Of a stretch of 14,386 nt of DNA, positions 7,002-12,322 are shown in pieces. Source of the DNA: Fumia sp045121595 (lineage in GTDB: Bacteria > Bacillota > Clostridia > Oscillospirales > Ruminococcaceae); assembly GCA_045121595.1 (NCBI GenBank), contig JBGVGI010000029.1, forward strand, positions 1 through 14,386. The letters are read 5' to 3'. The notes under the pieces were generated by a model that was not told where the DNA came from, did not search any database, and worked only from the letters and a program-made list of their open reading frames with translations. The translations under genes and the position numbers were made by a program. Position 1 is the first letter of the stretch. The number at the start of each line of letters is the position of its first letter.

Positions 7002-7053
7002 GTTATATTCTACTACCATGCTGTAAAATCCGTAATCATACTGATGTAAAATC
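7002..7053 (-). promoter_or_regulatory. Candidate PhoP-box promoter of pstS
   Basis: On the minus strand TTTACA occurs at 7045-7050 and again at 7022-7027, exactly 23 bases (about two helical turns) apart, each inside a GATTTTACA 9-mer. A weaker GATTAC lies between them. Repeats of TT(A/T)ACA about 11 bases apart are the PhoP recognition pattern in Bacillus. A TATAAC -10 candidate lies at 7002-7007, downstream of the repeats. The gene controlled is pstS, a standard Pho-regulon member. Confidence 0.5.
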
Positions 7054-7058
7054 GAGGT

Positions 7059-7091
7059 AAAAAACAAAGCACCGCACAGTTGCGATGCTTT
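7059..7091 (-). terminator. Intrinsic terminator of the MarR-DegV operon
   Basis: In the minus-strand RNA AAAGCATCGCA pairs with TGCGGTGCTTT (11 pairs including one U-G, 4-base loop) and is followed by G and six T. It closes the operon that ends at 7164 and lies immediately before the pstS promoter. Confidence 0.85.
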
Positions 7092-7111
7092 AAAAAAGTA
7101 TAGTAGATATT

Positions 7112-7145
7112 AAATGAGTGGTGCCCAATTGAGCCCCACTCATTT
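7112..7145. repeat. 10-bp perfect inverted repeat after the operon
   Basis: AAATGAGTGG (7112-7121) and CCACTCATTT (7136-7145) form a perfect 10-bp stem with a 14-base loop. It lies 18 bases after the last stop codon of the operon and before the T-tailed terminator. It has no U tract on either strand, so a 3'-end stabilising hairpin is the likeliest role. Confidence 0.55.
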
Positions 7146-7163
7146 ACTTTGCCTACCAAAGTA

Positions 7164-7856
7164 TCAAAAGAAAAATCTTCGTTCTAACTTCTCACGTATA
7201 TTACTATTTATTCCAAGAAAAATCAACATTCCGCCAAACAACAATAATACAACAAGCGGATAAATAGACCATCCAATAAAGTTCAAGGCAAATGTTATTG
7301 ATAACAAATATTCTATCAATAACATAAAAATTCCTAATACCATAAATGCTCCGCCAAAAATATATAACTTTCCTCTGTGAATATATCTCATCAATGTTAC
7401 AACTGTACAGGTAATCAGACAAATACCACCAACAACAGGAAATGCGAATGTCATAAACCAATTACCGTCGGTTTCCAAATTGATATACAGTAAATACAGC
7501 GTGCATGCAGCAAAATCACAAGGAACAAATATGACAGGATTTGGTTTCTTAAACCAAATTGGCAGTGCGAAGATGATGTAGGAAAGTGCTAACGCTCCTG
7601 CAACATATCCAAACCACTCGATTCGTCCACCCAACGACCAGTCAGCGAAGAAACAAACAAGCAAAGGAATGAAAAACAAGATCAAAATTGCTCCATTTAA
7701 AGCCTTAGATCCCGAAGAGCTTTTGGGCATTTTGTTTTCGGGATAAAACTGATGCTCTGTTGTTTGTTCAAAATCGGGATGGCAAACAACAGTATGACAA
7801 AGCGGACATTTCTTTTCGGTATCGGCGAGTTTTACACCGCATTTTATACAATACAT
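7164..7856 (-). CDS. Zinc-ribbon membrane protein (DUF6320-like)
   Basis: The 230-residue protein begins with a zinc ribbon, Cys3-x2-Cys6 and Cys17-x2-Cys20 (YCIKCG and CPLC), followed by a hydrophilic linker to about residue 50. About six hydrophobic segments follow, near 53-70, 82-100, 108-125, 134-155, 164-185 and 191-215, ending in a basic tail (REKLERR). This layout matches proteins I recognise as DUF6320, often found beside an alcohol acetyltransferase-like gene. The function is not established. The ATG at 7856 has GGGAGG nine bases upstream, and that site is formed by the last two codons of the preceding gene, so translation is coupled. As the last gene of the MarR-DegV-acyltransferase operon, a membrane partner for the acyltransferase is the most natural inference. 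Confidence 0.7.
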   Translation of the reverse strand: MYCIKCGVKLADTEKKCPLCHTVVCHPDFEQTTEHQFYPENKMPKSSSGSKALNGAILILFFIPLLVCFFADWSLGGRIEWFGYVAGALALSYIIFALPIWFKKPNPVIFVPCDFAACTLYLLYINLETDGNWFMTFAFPVVGGICLITCTVVTLMRYIHRGKLYIFGGAFMVLGIFMLLIEYLLSITFALNFIGWSIYPLVVLLLFGGMLIFLGINSNIREKLERRFFF

Positions 7857-7862
7857 TTTACT

Positions 7863-9158
7863 TTACCTCCCATTTTGATTGCTTTCAACTTTAACCGGTA
7901 GTCCTAAATCTTTCAAAACAGCATAAAAATGGCGTTCAAGTTCTGAATCTCTTATATTTCGTATGAAGTTGATATACACAACATCCTTAAATGAAATGAC
8001 ACCACAATTATACGGAGCTGCTGCCTGCACACCAAGAATAAAATCAAATCTTTGTATATATTCCGCCATTTCATCGGGAACCCTTACTTGACCCAAATTT
8101 GATAATGTAAGGCATGACTTCTTCTCACCTACACTGTCAAATACAGCTTTCATAACCACATTTTTTATCGGCAATGGAACCAATCTTAATAAAGGGTTTC
8201 TTTCATCATTAACATTTGTTGCAATTACAGACGCCATATGTTTAGTTGTGATTTCAGTACCCATTTTGTGCTCTACAATACGGCAAATCTCATCCAACGA
8301 ATATTCGCCGAGACGAGGGTCTATTTCCGGCACAGTATACATAGCGAAATTGCGCAACGTTTTGCTCGGGAATAACTGCCGTAAATTAACCGGTATCAAC
8401 ACTTTGATTCTTTTTTGTCGTTTTATATTAGGTTGCTTTTCATTCTGTAGATTAAGAAGCGCCATCATCATAACCGCACAAATGAAAACCGTCAATGTTG
8501 AATGATACTGATGGGCTATTTCCAATGTCTTATTTACCGGCAATTGGAAGCAAGTAAGATTTTGAAAACCATCCCTATACGATTCACCATACATATGCCA
8601 CGCGTTTGTATCTTTACGGCTAAACGGTACTGGTCCTGCATTTTTGAGAAAACAATCCTCTAATTCCTCTTCTGTTGGTGACGCACTTCGATCCAAGATC
8701 CCAGAATCACATGGAATAGTTACTTGATATTTCTGCTTTAGATACTCTGCCACCAAACTCTTTAAAAAGATAAGAGCACCGGTTCCATCTGTCAGAGAAT
8801 GAAAAAACTCAACGGCAATGCGATTGTGAAACACAATCACTCGAAATGCGCACCTACTCATTTCCTCCCGACTCATATAGGTCAAAGGATAACTGTATTC
8901 CTCACGGATTTCCGGGGCAGATTCAATCTGCTGAAGGTAGTACCAAAAGACACCCTTACGCAGACGAGCTGCAATGGACGGAAAACGCTTAACAGTTACG
9001 TCCAGAGCTAACTTTAATACATCTTTATCCACTTGATCATGCAAGGTTACAGATTGTCTGAAGACATTACTCCAGTTTTTTCTTCTTGCCGCTGGGTAGA
9101 TCTTAGCTGCATTATCAAGACGAACCCACCGTAACGATCTCTTAATTCTCTTTGCCAT
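7863..9158 (-). CDS. Condensation-fold acyltransferase (alcohol acetyltransferase-like)
   Basis: This 431-residue protein belongs to the CoA-dependent acyltransferase/condensation superfamily. The signature H-x3-D-G is present at FFHSLTDGTGA (His120, Asp124, Gly125), where His120 would be the general base; the first His of the usual HHxxxDG is Phe here. A second half carries KVLIPVNLRQLFPSKTLRNF (about 262-281) and LTLSNLGQVRVP (about 350-361), resembling the second lobe of this fold. No carrier-protein or adenylation domains are present, so it is free-standing. The acyl donor and acceptor are unknown. The start ATG at 9158 is served by an AAGGTAATG site overlapping the stop of the DegV gene. 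The neighbours, a DegV protein (a family that binds fatty acids) and a MarR regulator, suggest a lipid or fatty-acyl ester product; this is inference. Confidence 0.75.
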   Translation of the reverse strand: MAKRIKRSLRWVRLDNAAKIYPAARRKNWSNVFRQSVTLHDQVDKDVLKLALDVTVKRFPSIAARLRKGVFWYYLQQIESAPEIREEYSYPLTYMSREEMSRCAFRVIVFHNRIAVEFFHSLTDGTGALIFLKSLVAEYLKQKYQVTIPCDSGILDRSASPTEEELEDCFLKNAGPVPFSRKDTNAWHMYGESYRDGFQNLTCFQLPVNKTLEIAHQYHSTLTVFICAVMMMALLNLQNEKQPNIKRQKRIKVLIPVNLRQLFPSKTLRNFAMYTVPEIDPRLGEYSLDEICRIVEHKMGTEITTKHMASVIATNVNDERNPLLRLVPLPIKNVVMKAVFDSVGEKKSCLTLSNLGQVRVPDEMAEYIQRFDFILGVQAAAPYNCGVISFKDVVYINFIRNIRDSELERHFYAVLKDLGLPVKVESNQNGR

Positions 9159-9170
9159 AAATTCATTACC

Positions 9171-10010
9171 TTATTTCTTAAAAAACGCAACTACGACTGC
9201 TCCCGGACCTGCATGAGTTCCAATAACACTTCCAACTGAGGTATAACGCACTTCGTTAATATTGCCTTCCCATATATGACGGCTATCTTCAATATATTTC
9301 AAAAGCAGTGCATCAGAGATACCACTATAACCGAGTAAAACAGGCTTTGTGAAATCAATACCACCAGCTTTATCAATTTCTTGTACAAGCAGATTGTTAC
9401 CCATCTTGGAGCCACGAGCTTTACCAAGCATATTGATTTCGCCATCAATAACCGAAAGTACAGGTTTAATATTTAATACTCCACCTGCAAAAGCAACAGC
9501 TTTAGAAATACGACCACCCTTCTTGAGATACTCAAGAGTATCCACTAAGGCCACTACAACTATCTTCTTCTTTTCCTCTTCAAGTATATGTGCAATTTCT
9601 GCCGCCTTTTTACCTTCATCCAGAAGTTTAAAAGCAAGTTCAACCAAAATGCCGCTACCCATAGCTGCACTTGTACTATCAACCACATAGATATTTTCGT
9701 ATTCTGAAGCTGCAATCATAGCACTTTGGTAGGTTCCTGAAAACTTAGAAGCAAGGGTTATAACTACGGCTTCCTCGCCTGCTTCCTTGATTTTATCGAA
9801 TTCCTTCATGAAAGCATCTGGTGTTGCCTGGCTTGTTGTCGGTAGCACGTCACTTTCAATCAGTCGATTGTAAAAAGTTTCGTGATCTATGGTTACGCCA
9901 TCAATATATTCTTCATCACCAAAATGTACAGTTAAGGGAACTATGTGTACTCGTTCTTTTATTTTCGGTACTAAATCGGCTGTAGAATCAACAATAATTC
10001 TCGTCTTCAT
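9171..10010 (-). CDS. DegV-family (FakB-like) fatty-acid-binding protein
   Basis: The 279-residue protein is a complete DegV protein. Characteristic motifs are VDSTADL (7-13), the lipid head-group loop LPTTSQATP (56-64), SKFSGTYQSA (88-97), LEYLKKGGRI (159-168), GKARGSKM (196-203) and GTHAGPGAV near the C-terminus (His266). Characterised members bind a fatty acid and, as FakB, present it to the FakA kinase for acyl-phosphate formation. No FakA-like kinase gene is in the window. The ATG at 10010 has AAGGAG eight bases upstream. It is 19 bases downstream of the MarR gene and 12 upstream of the acyltransferase gene in a tight operon. Its role may be to deliver or sense a fatty acid for the acyltransferase. 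Confidence 0.92.
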   Translation of the reverse strand: MKTRIIVDSTADLVPKIKERVHIVPLTVHFGDEEYIDGVTIDHETFYNRLIESDVLPTTSQATPDAFMKEFDKIKEAGEEAVVITLASKFSGTYQSAMIAASEYENIYVVDSTSAAMGSGILVELAFKLLDEGKKAAEIAHILEEEKKKIVVVALVDTLEYLKKGGRISKAVAFAGGVLNIKPVLSVIDGEINMLGKARGSKMGNNLLVQEIDKAGGIDFTKPVLLGYSGISDALLLKYIEDSRHIWEGNINEVRYTSVGSVIGTHAGPGAVVVAFFKK

Positions 10011-10029
10011 TCAAACATCTCCTTCTGCG

Positions 10030-10470
10030 TTACGCTTTGTTAGATATACTTTCAAGATTAGAACTGATAATGAAAAGACTGCGATAAAAAGCTGCTCGTT
10101 CTTCATCGGTAAGGCCAATGCTAACCTCGTTAAGAACATTATTAATCTTTTTTGAAATTTTCTTGCCCGCATTTTCACCTTTTTCGGTTAAAGTAAGCAG
10201 ACAGTTATATCGCTTTGCTGTCTTGGATTCACAAGTCAGATATTCGTTCTTTTCCAGATAATCAAGGGCTCTTGAAATTGTCGCCTTATCTTCTTCGCAA
10301 CGTTCGCAGAGATCTGTTGCCGTTGAACCGTTATTTACATACAGGTAGTACAGGCATGAAACGTGGACACTTCTCAAATTATATTCTGCCATTTCCTGAT
10401 TCTTAATTCTGCGAATATTACGGCTTATTCTATTGATCAATACTGTAAATGTCTCAAATCTTTCTTGCAT
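10030..10470 (-). CDS. MarR-family transcriptional regulator
   Basis: The 146-residue protein has MarR architecture: dimerisation helices at both ends and a central winged helix-turn-helix, with GSTATDLCERCEEDKATISRALDYLEKNEYL (about 48-78) as the DNA-reading part, a wing around SKTAKRYNCLLTLTEKG, and a C-terminal helical region. The ligand is unknown. The ATG at 10470 has AAAGGAG eight bases upstream. It is the first gene of the operon with DegV, the acyltransferase and the zinc-ribbon protein. Two matching palindromes overlap its own promoter, strong evidence for autorepression of the whole operon. By analogy FabT, also a MarR protein, controls fatty-acid genes, but the operator here is different. 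Confidence 0.92.
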   Translation of the reverse strand: MQERFETFTVLINRISRNIRRIKNQEMAEYNLRSVHVSCLYYLYVNNGSTATDLCERCEEDKATISRALDYLEKNEYLTCESKTAKRYNCLLTLTEKGENAGKKISKKINNVLNEVSIGLTDEERAAFYRSLFIISSNLESISNKA

Positions 10471-10487
10471 AAGTACACTCCTTTAAG

Positions 10488-10511
10488 CACTTGTTGAACT
10501 CTCAACAAGTG
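10488..10511. promoter_or_regulatory. MarR operator 1 (over the transcription start)
   Basis: CACTTGTTGA-actc-TCAACAAGTG is a perfect 10-bp inverted repeat with a 4-base spacer. It covers the expected transcription start of the MarR operon, directly downstream of the -10 box. Its core is the same as operator 2. Binding here would block transcription. Confidence 0.85.
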
Positions 10512-10514
10512 TAA

Positions 10515-10543
10515 AGTATAGCACAGTCTTGTTGAAATGTCAA
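10515..10543 (-). promoter_or_regulatory. Near-consensus promoter of the MarR-DegV operon
   Basis: On the minus strand a perfect TTGACA (10538-10543) and TATACT (10515-10520) are separated by exactly 17 bases, 45 bases upstream of the MarR start codon. Such a strong promoter bracketed by two operators implies repression as the main control. Confidence 0.9.
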
Positions 10544-10547
10544 CAAG
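10528..10547. promoter_or_regulatory. MarR operator 2 (over the -35 box)
   Basis: CTTGTTGA-aatg-TCAACAAG is a perfect 8-bp inverted repeat whose core, TTGTTGA-N4-TCAACAA, is identical to operator 1. Centres are 38 bases apart. The -35 hexamer lies inside it. Confidence 0.85.
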
Positions 10548-10565
10548 TTGTAATTGTATAACAAA

Positions 10566-10599
10566 TTATAAAGCAAAAGCATCGCAAATAGCGATGCTT
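10566..10599 (-). terminator. Intrinsic terminator of the small gene at 10634
   Basis: AAGCATCGC pairs with GCGATGCTT (9 bp, 5-base loop), followed on the minus strand by TTGCTTTATAATTT. It starts 35 bases past the stop of the 82-residue gene and separates it from the MarR promoter. Confidence 0.75.
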
Positions 10600-10633
10600 C
10601 GTTTGTAAATATTCGATTTAATACAAATAATAC

Positions 10634-10882
10634 TCAATTCACGGAATATTCCTTTGGAGCTCCGTGAGCGCCGAATATTTTCCAGTTTCCGATTCCAAGT
10701 CTTTGTAATACGGCAGCGCGTTCCTCACCACAAAATTTTGGATCGGTATCCACTGATGTCATCAGAATGGGTGTGTACTGATTATACTCAGCTTGCTCCG
10801 CTGTTAATCCATGAACGTTGATATATACATCGCCAGTAAAAGTAATGTGATTTGGCATAGAAGTTGTATATGTTTTTTTCAT
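10634..10882 (-). CDS. Small protein of unknown function (82 residues)
   Basis: I do not recognise this protein. It is soluble by composition, with no signal peptide or membrane segment. An N-terminal beta-like stretch (HITFTGDVYINVHG, about residues 12-25) is followed by QYTPILMTSVDTDPKFCGEE and a conserved-looking tail, RLGIGNWKIFGAHGAPKEYS. There is one cysteine. The ATG at 10882 is preferred over an in-frame GTG three codons upstream, because the AGGTGAG ribosome site overlaps that GTG. It is a single-gene unit: the upstream gene ends in a strong terminator and it has its own terminator downstream. Having a proper ribosome site and terminator, it is probably a real gene, but nothing supports a specific role. 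Confidence 0.65.
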   Translation of the reverse strand: MKKTYTTSMPNHITFTGDVYINVHGLTAEQAEYNQYTPILMTSVDTDPKFCGEERAAVLQRLGIGNWKIFGAHGAPKEYSVN

Positions 10883-10939
10883 AGTACTCACCTACTATAG
10901 CAAGGGCAATTCAATAAATGATTTTATATAGTCTTATAT

Positions 10940-10975
10940 AAAAAACAGTCCTGACAGATAATTCTGACAGGACTG
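10940..10975 (-). terminator. Intrinsic terminator of desulfoferrodoxin gene
   Basis: On the minus strand CAGTCCTGTCAG pairs with CTGTCAGGACTG (12-bp arms, one mismatch, 6-base loop) and is followed by six T. It lies 48 bases past the stop of the desulfoferrodoxin gene. Confidence 0.85.
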
Positions 10976-11022
10976 AAATTGTTTATGGACATCCGTCCTT
11001 CTTCGACGCCTTTTTCTTTCAA

Positions 11023-11406
11023 TTAGATTTCCTTTTTCCAAAGACCGTGAAGATTGCAGTATGCATAGGCCGCAATAGGCTTTTCATCGGCAAGAGCGAA
11101 GGTTACGGTAGGTGCCTTACCAACTTCGAGACACTTGCGCTGACCGCCTCTGTCAGTCTGGAGATATACCCAAACGATATGATGTTCTTCAACCATAGGA
11201 TGTTCAACAGAACCGATGGTTACGGTTACAATGTTATCCTCTACAGTTACAACAGGGATGTGCTTTTCATGGCTTGCTTCAATAACGCCCGGCTCAAGCC
11301 TGGTCATCTTCTGACCACAGCACATCATTGGAACGCCTGCATCATGGATCATTCCAATTAAATTACCGCAATGCTCACAAATGTAAAACTTATTGTTATC
11401 ACACAT
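11023..11406 (-). CDS. dfx: Desulfoferrodoxin (class I superoxide reductase)
   Basis: The enzyme reduces superoxide to hydrogen peroxide without making oxygen, a common defence in anaerobes. The 127-residue protein has the two-iron class I form. The N-terminal desulforedoxin domain has Cys10, Cys13, Cys29 and Cys30 (CEHCG and MCCGQ). The C-terminal neelaredoxin domain has the catalytic iron ligands His49, His69, His75, Cys117 and His120 (EKHIPV, VEHPMVEEHH, YCNLHGLW), with the conserved Glu47-Lys48 pair before His49. The start at 11406 (MCDNNKFY) is chosen because GGAGG lies nine bases upstream; an in-frame TTG two codons earlier is too close to that site. It is a single-gene unit with its own promoter and terminator. 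The peroxide formed could be removed by the rubrerythrin encoded nearby. Confidence 0.96.
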   Translation of the reverse strand: MCDNNKFYICEHCGNLIGMIHDAGVPMMCCGQKMTRLEPGVIEASHEKHIPVVTVEDNIVTVTIGSVEHPMVEEHHIVWVYLQTDRGGQRKCLEVGKAPTVTFALADEKPIAAYAYCNLHGLWKKEI

Positions 11407-11438
11407 AATCAAATACCTCCAAGTATTTTCTTTGTATT

Positions 11439-11467
11439 ATTTTATCACAAAAATCCAATTTTATCAA
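11439..11467 (-). promoter_or_regulatory. Promoter of the desulfoferrodoxin gene
   Basis: On the minus strand TTGATA (11462-11467) and TAAAAT (11439-11444) are separated by 17 bases, about 32 bases upstream of the start codon. Confidence 0.65.
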
Positions 11468-11510
11468 GTATACAGAAGTAATAACACAAAAATAGCTTAT
11501 TTCTTAAATT

Positions 11511-11798
11511 TTATTTCTTATCAAACAGTGCTCTGCGTTCGGTTGAATGGTGCATCATGGCTCGCATCGAGTCAATATCCTCTGTTTCAAGCATTGTTTT
11601 GAGTTCATTAAACTTATCGATAAACAAGGTCATCTGGTCTAAAAGGGCAGCCTTATTCGCAACGAATAGCTCACTCCACATAATGTCGTTAATACGTGCA
11701 ATACGGGTAAGATCACGGAAGGAGTCACCCGTAAACTTCTCCATATTTTCTTTGTCGTTACAGGTCATCAGCGTGATTGCAATGCAGTGAGTGAGCTG
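11511..11798 (-). pseudogene. tyrA: C-terminal fragment of prephenate dehydrogenase
   Basis: In this frame about 95 residues run from QLTHCIAITLMTCND through FTGDSFRDLTRIARIND, MWSELFVANKAALLDQM and the final helix to TAA. These are the C-terminal dimerisation-domain motifs of TyrA (oxidative decarboxylation of prephenate in tyrosine synthesis). The N-terminal NAD-binding domain and catalytic residues are missing, so the product would be inactive. Upstream it joins DAHP synthase sequence in a different frame, with seven shared bases (CAGCTCA, 11792-11798) at the junction. An ATG at 11766-11768 opens the fragment, overlapping the stop of the upstream frame, but there is no ribosome site and it starts inside the homologous domain. 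Confidence 0.85.
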
Positions 11799-11923
11799 CC
11801 ATCAAATACGGCGTTGATAGCTTCATCACGTGCCGCTTTGACTTGCTTCATATGTTCCGTCAAGGGGAATTCTTTTTTAACTTCCTGCGGAATTGGAAGC
11901 TTTCTGTGGAATGTCATTTGCAT
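11768..11923 (-). pseudogene. N-terminal fragment of DAHP synthase (3-deoxy-7-phosphoheptulonate synthase)
   Basis: The first 44 residues (MQMTFHRKLPIPQEVKKEF onward to AVFDGSS) match the start of class I DAHP synthase (AroF/AroG type), the first enzyme of aromatic amino acid synthesis. The family would continue with a phosphate-site segment containing GPCS; instead the frame passes into tyrA sequence at 11792-11800 and stops seven codons later at TGA. The catalytic barrel is missing. The ATG at 11923 has GAGG about eight bases upstream. Upstream an intact promoter, leader peptide and attenuator remain, which fits a feedback-controlled aromatic operon that has lost its middle. Confidence 0.78.
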
Positions 11924-11960
11924 ATTAACTACCTCATTTCTGATAGATTTCAGTTTGATA

Positions 11961-12012
11961 AAATAAAAAGTCCGCACCAACTAAGCTTAAAAAAGCATAG
12001 CAAATGCGGACT
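11961..12012 (-). terminator. Attenuator terminator between leader peptide and aromatic operon
   Basis: On the minus strand AGTCCGCA (12005-12012) pairs with TGCGGACT (11969-11976). An inner stem CTA-x-TGC... arrangement (CTATGCTT / AAGCTTAG) extends the hairpin, and TTTTATTTT follows. It lies after the leader peptide stop and before the DAHP synthase start, the classic attenuator position. A competing pairing is possible between CTGCCCGT in the leader coding region (12061-12068) and ACGGACAG (12011-12018), with CCCAA/TTGGG nested inside. That pairing overlaps the terminator's left arm by two bases and could act as an antiterminator when the ribosome stalls upstream. Confidence 0.75.
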
Positions 12013-12037
12013 GTCCGTTTTATTCAACCCAAACATT

Positions 12038-12115
12038 TTAGTTCTTGGGTATCACAGTAGACGGGCAGCCCTTTTTGTAATAATAAAAGTATGCATAAAA
12101 CTTATTATTCATCAT
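12038..12115 (-). CDS. Phe/Tyr-rich leader peptide of the aromatic amino acid operon
   Basis: A 25-residue open frame starts with two ATGs (12115 and 12112) and has a strong AAGGAGG site about eight bases upstream. Residues 6-13 read FYAYFYYY: seven of eight are Phe or Tyr. The rest is KKGCPSTVIPKN and a TAA stop. It is followed by a terminator hairpin and then the DAHP synthase start, exactly the arrangement of ribosome-mediated transcription attenuation. Scarce charged tRNA-Tyr or tRNA-Phe would stall the ribosome at the aromatic run and favour the alternative pairing over the terminator. The peptide itself probably has no other function. It remains intact although the operon behind it is broken. 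Confidence 0.8.
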   Translation of the reverse strand: MMNNKFYAYFYYYKKGCPSTVIPKN

Positions 12116-12148
12116 TATAGCTGCCTCCTTTGTGATTTGTTGTCATAT

Positions 12149-12177
12149 ATTATATCACTTTAAACCGTTGGAGCCAA
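12149..12177 (-). promoter_or_regulatory. Promoter of the leader peptide and aromatic operon
   Basis: On the minus strand TTGGCT (12172-12177) and a perfect TATAAT (12149-12154) are 17 bases apart, about 35 bases upstream of the leader peptide start. Confidence 0.7.
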
Positions 12178-12226
12178 TAGTTCAATGCAGAAATTTTCAT
12201 TAAACAATATTAAAGACATGAACAAA

Positions 12227-12255
12227 TTGACTTTTTGCTCTGAATATGATACAAT
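12227..12255 (+). promoter_or_regulatory. Promoter of the rubrerythrin gene
   Basis: TTGACT (12227-12232) and TACAAT (12250-12255) are exactly 17 bases apart. The transcript would have a leader of about 60 bases before the start codon. It is divergent from the aromatic operon promoter. Confidence 0.8.
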
Positions 12256-12287
12256 ATATACCAATGAAATTCAAACTCATCAAACTT

Positions 12288-12304
12288 CGCCGAACCAATC
12301 GGCG
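12288..12304 (+). other. Small GC-rich hairpin in rubrerythrin 5' leader
   Basis: CGCCGA-accaa-TCGGCG is a perfect 6-bp stem with a 5-base loop, ending six bases before the GGAGG ribosome site (12311-12315). It may stabilise the messenger or tune initiation. Confidence 0.5.
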
Positions 12305-12322
12305 TTAAACGGAGGTTATGTT

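Noticed and set aside
6971..7012. TTGACT and TATATT on the plus strand near 6971-7010 as a promoter
   Set aside because: Spacing is poor and no plus-strand gene follows; the region serves the minus-strand pstS gene.
7059..10599. Similar terminators (GCGATGCTT stems) at 7066-7091 and 10577-10599 as ends of a mobile element around the MarR operon
   Set aside because: Both are ordinary U-tailed terminators on the same strand; no transposase, target duplication or terminal repeats are present.
11511..11768. An 85-residue open frame that could be called a small independent protein
   Set aside because: Its sequence is the C-terminal domain of prephenate dehydrogenase, homology extends upstream of the ATG, and there is no ribosome site.
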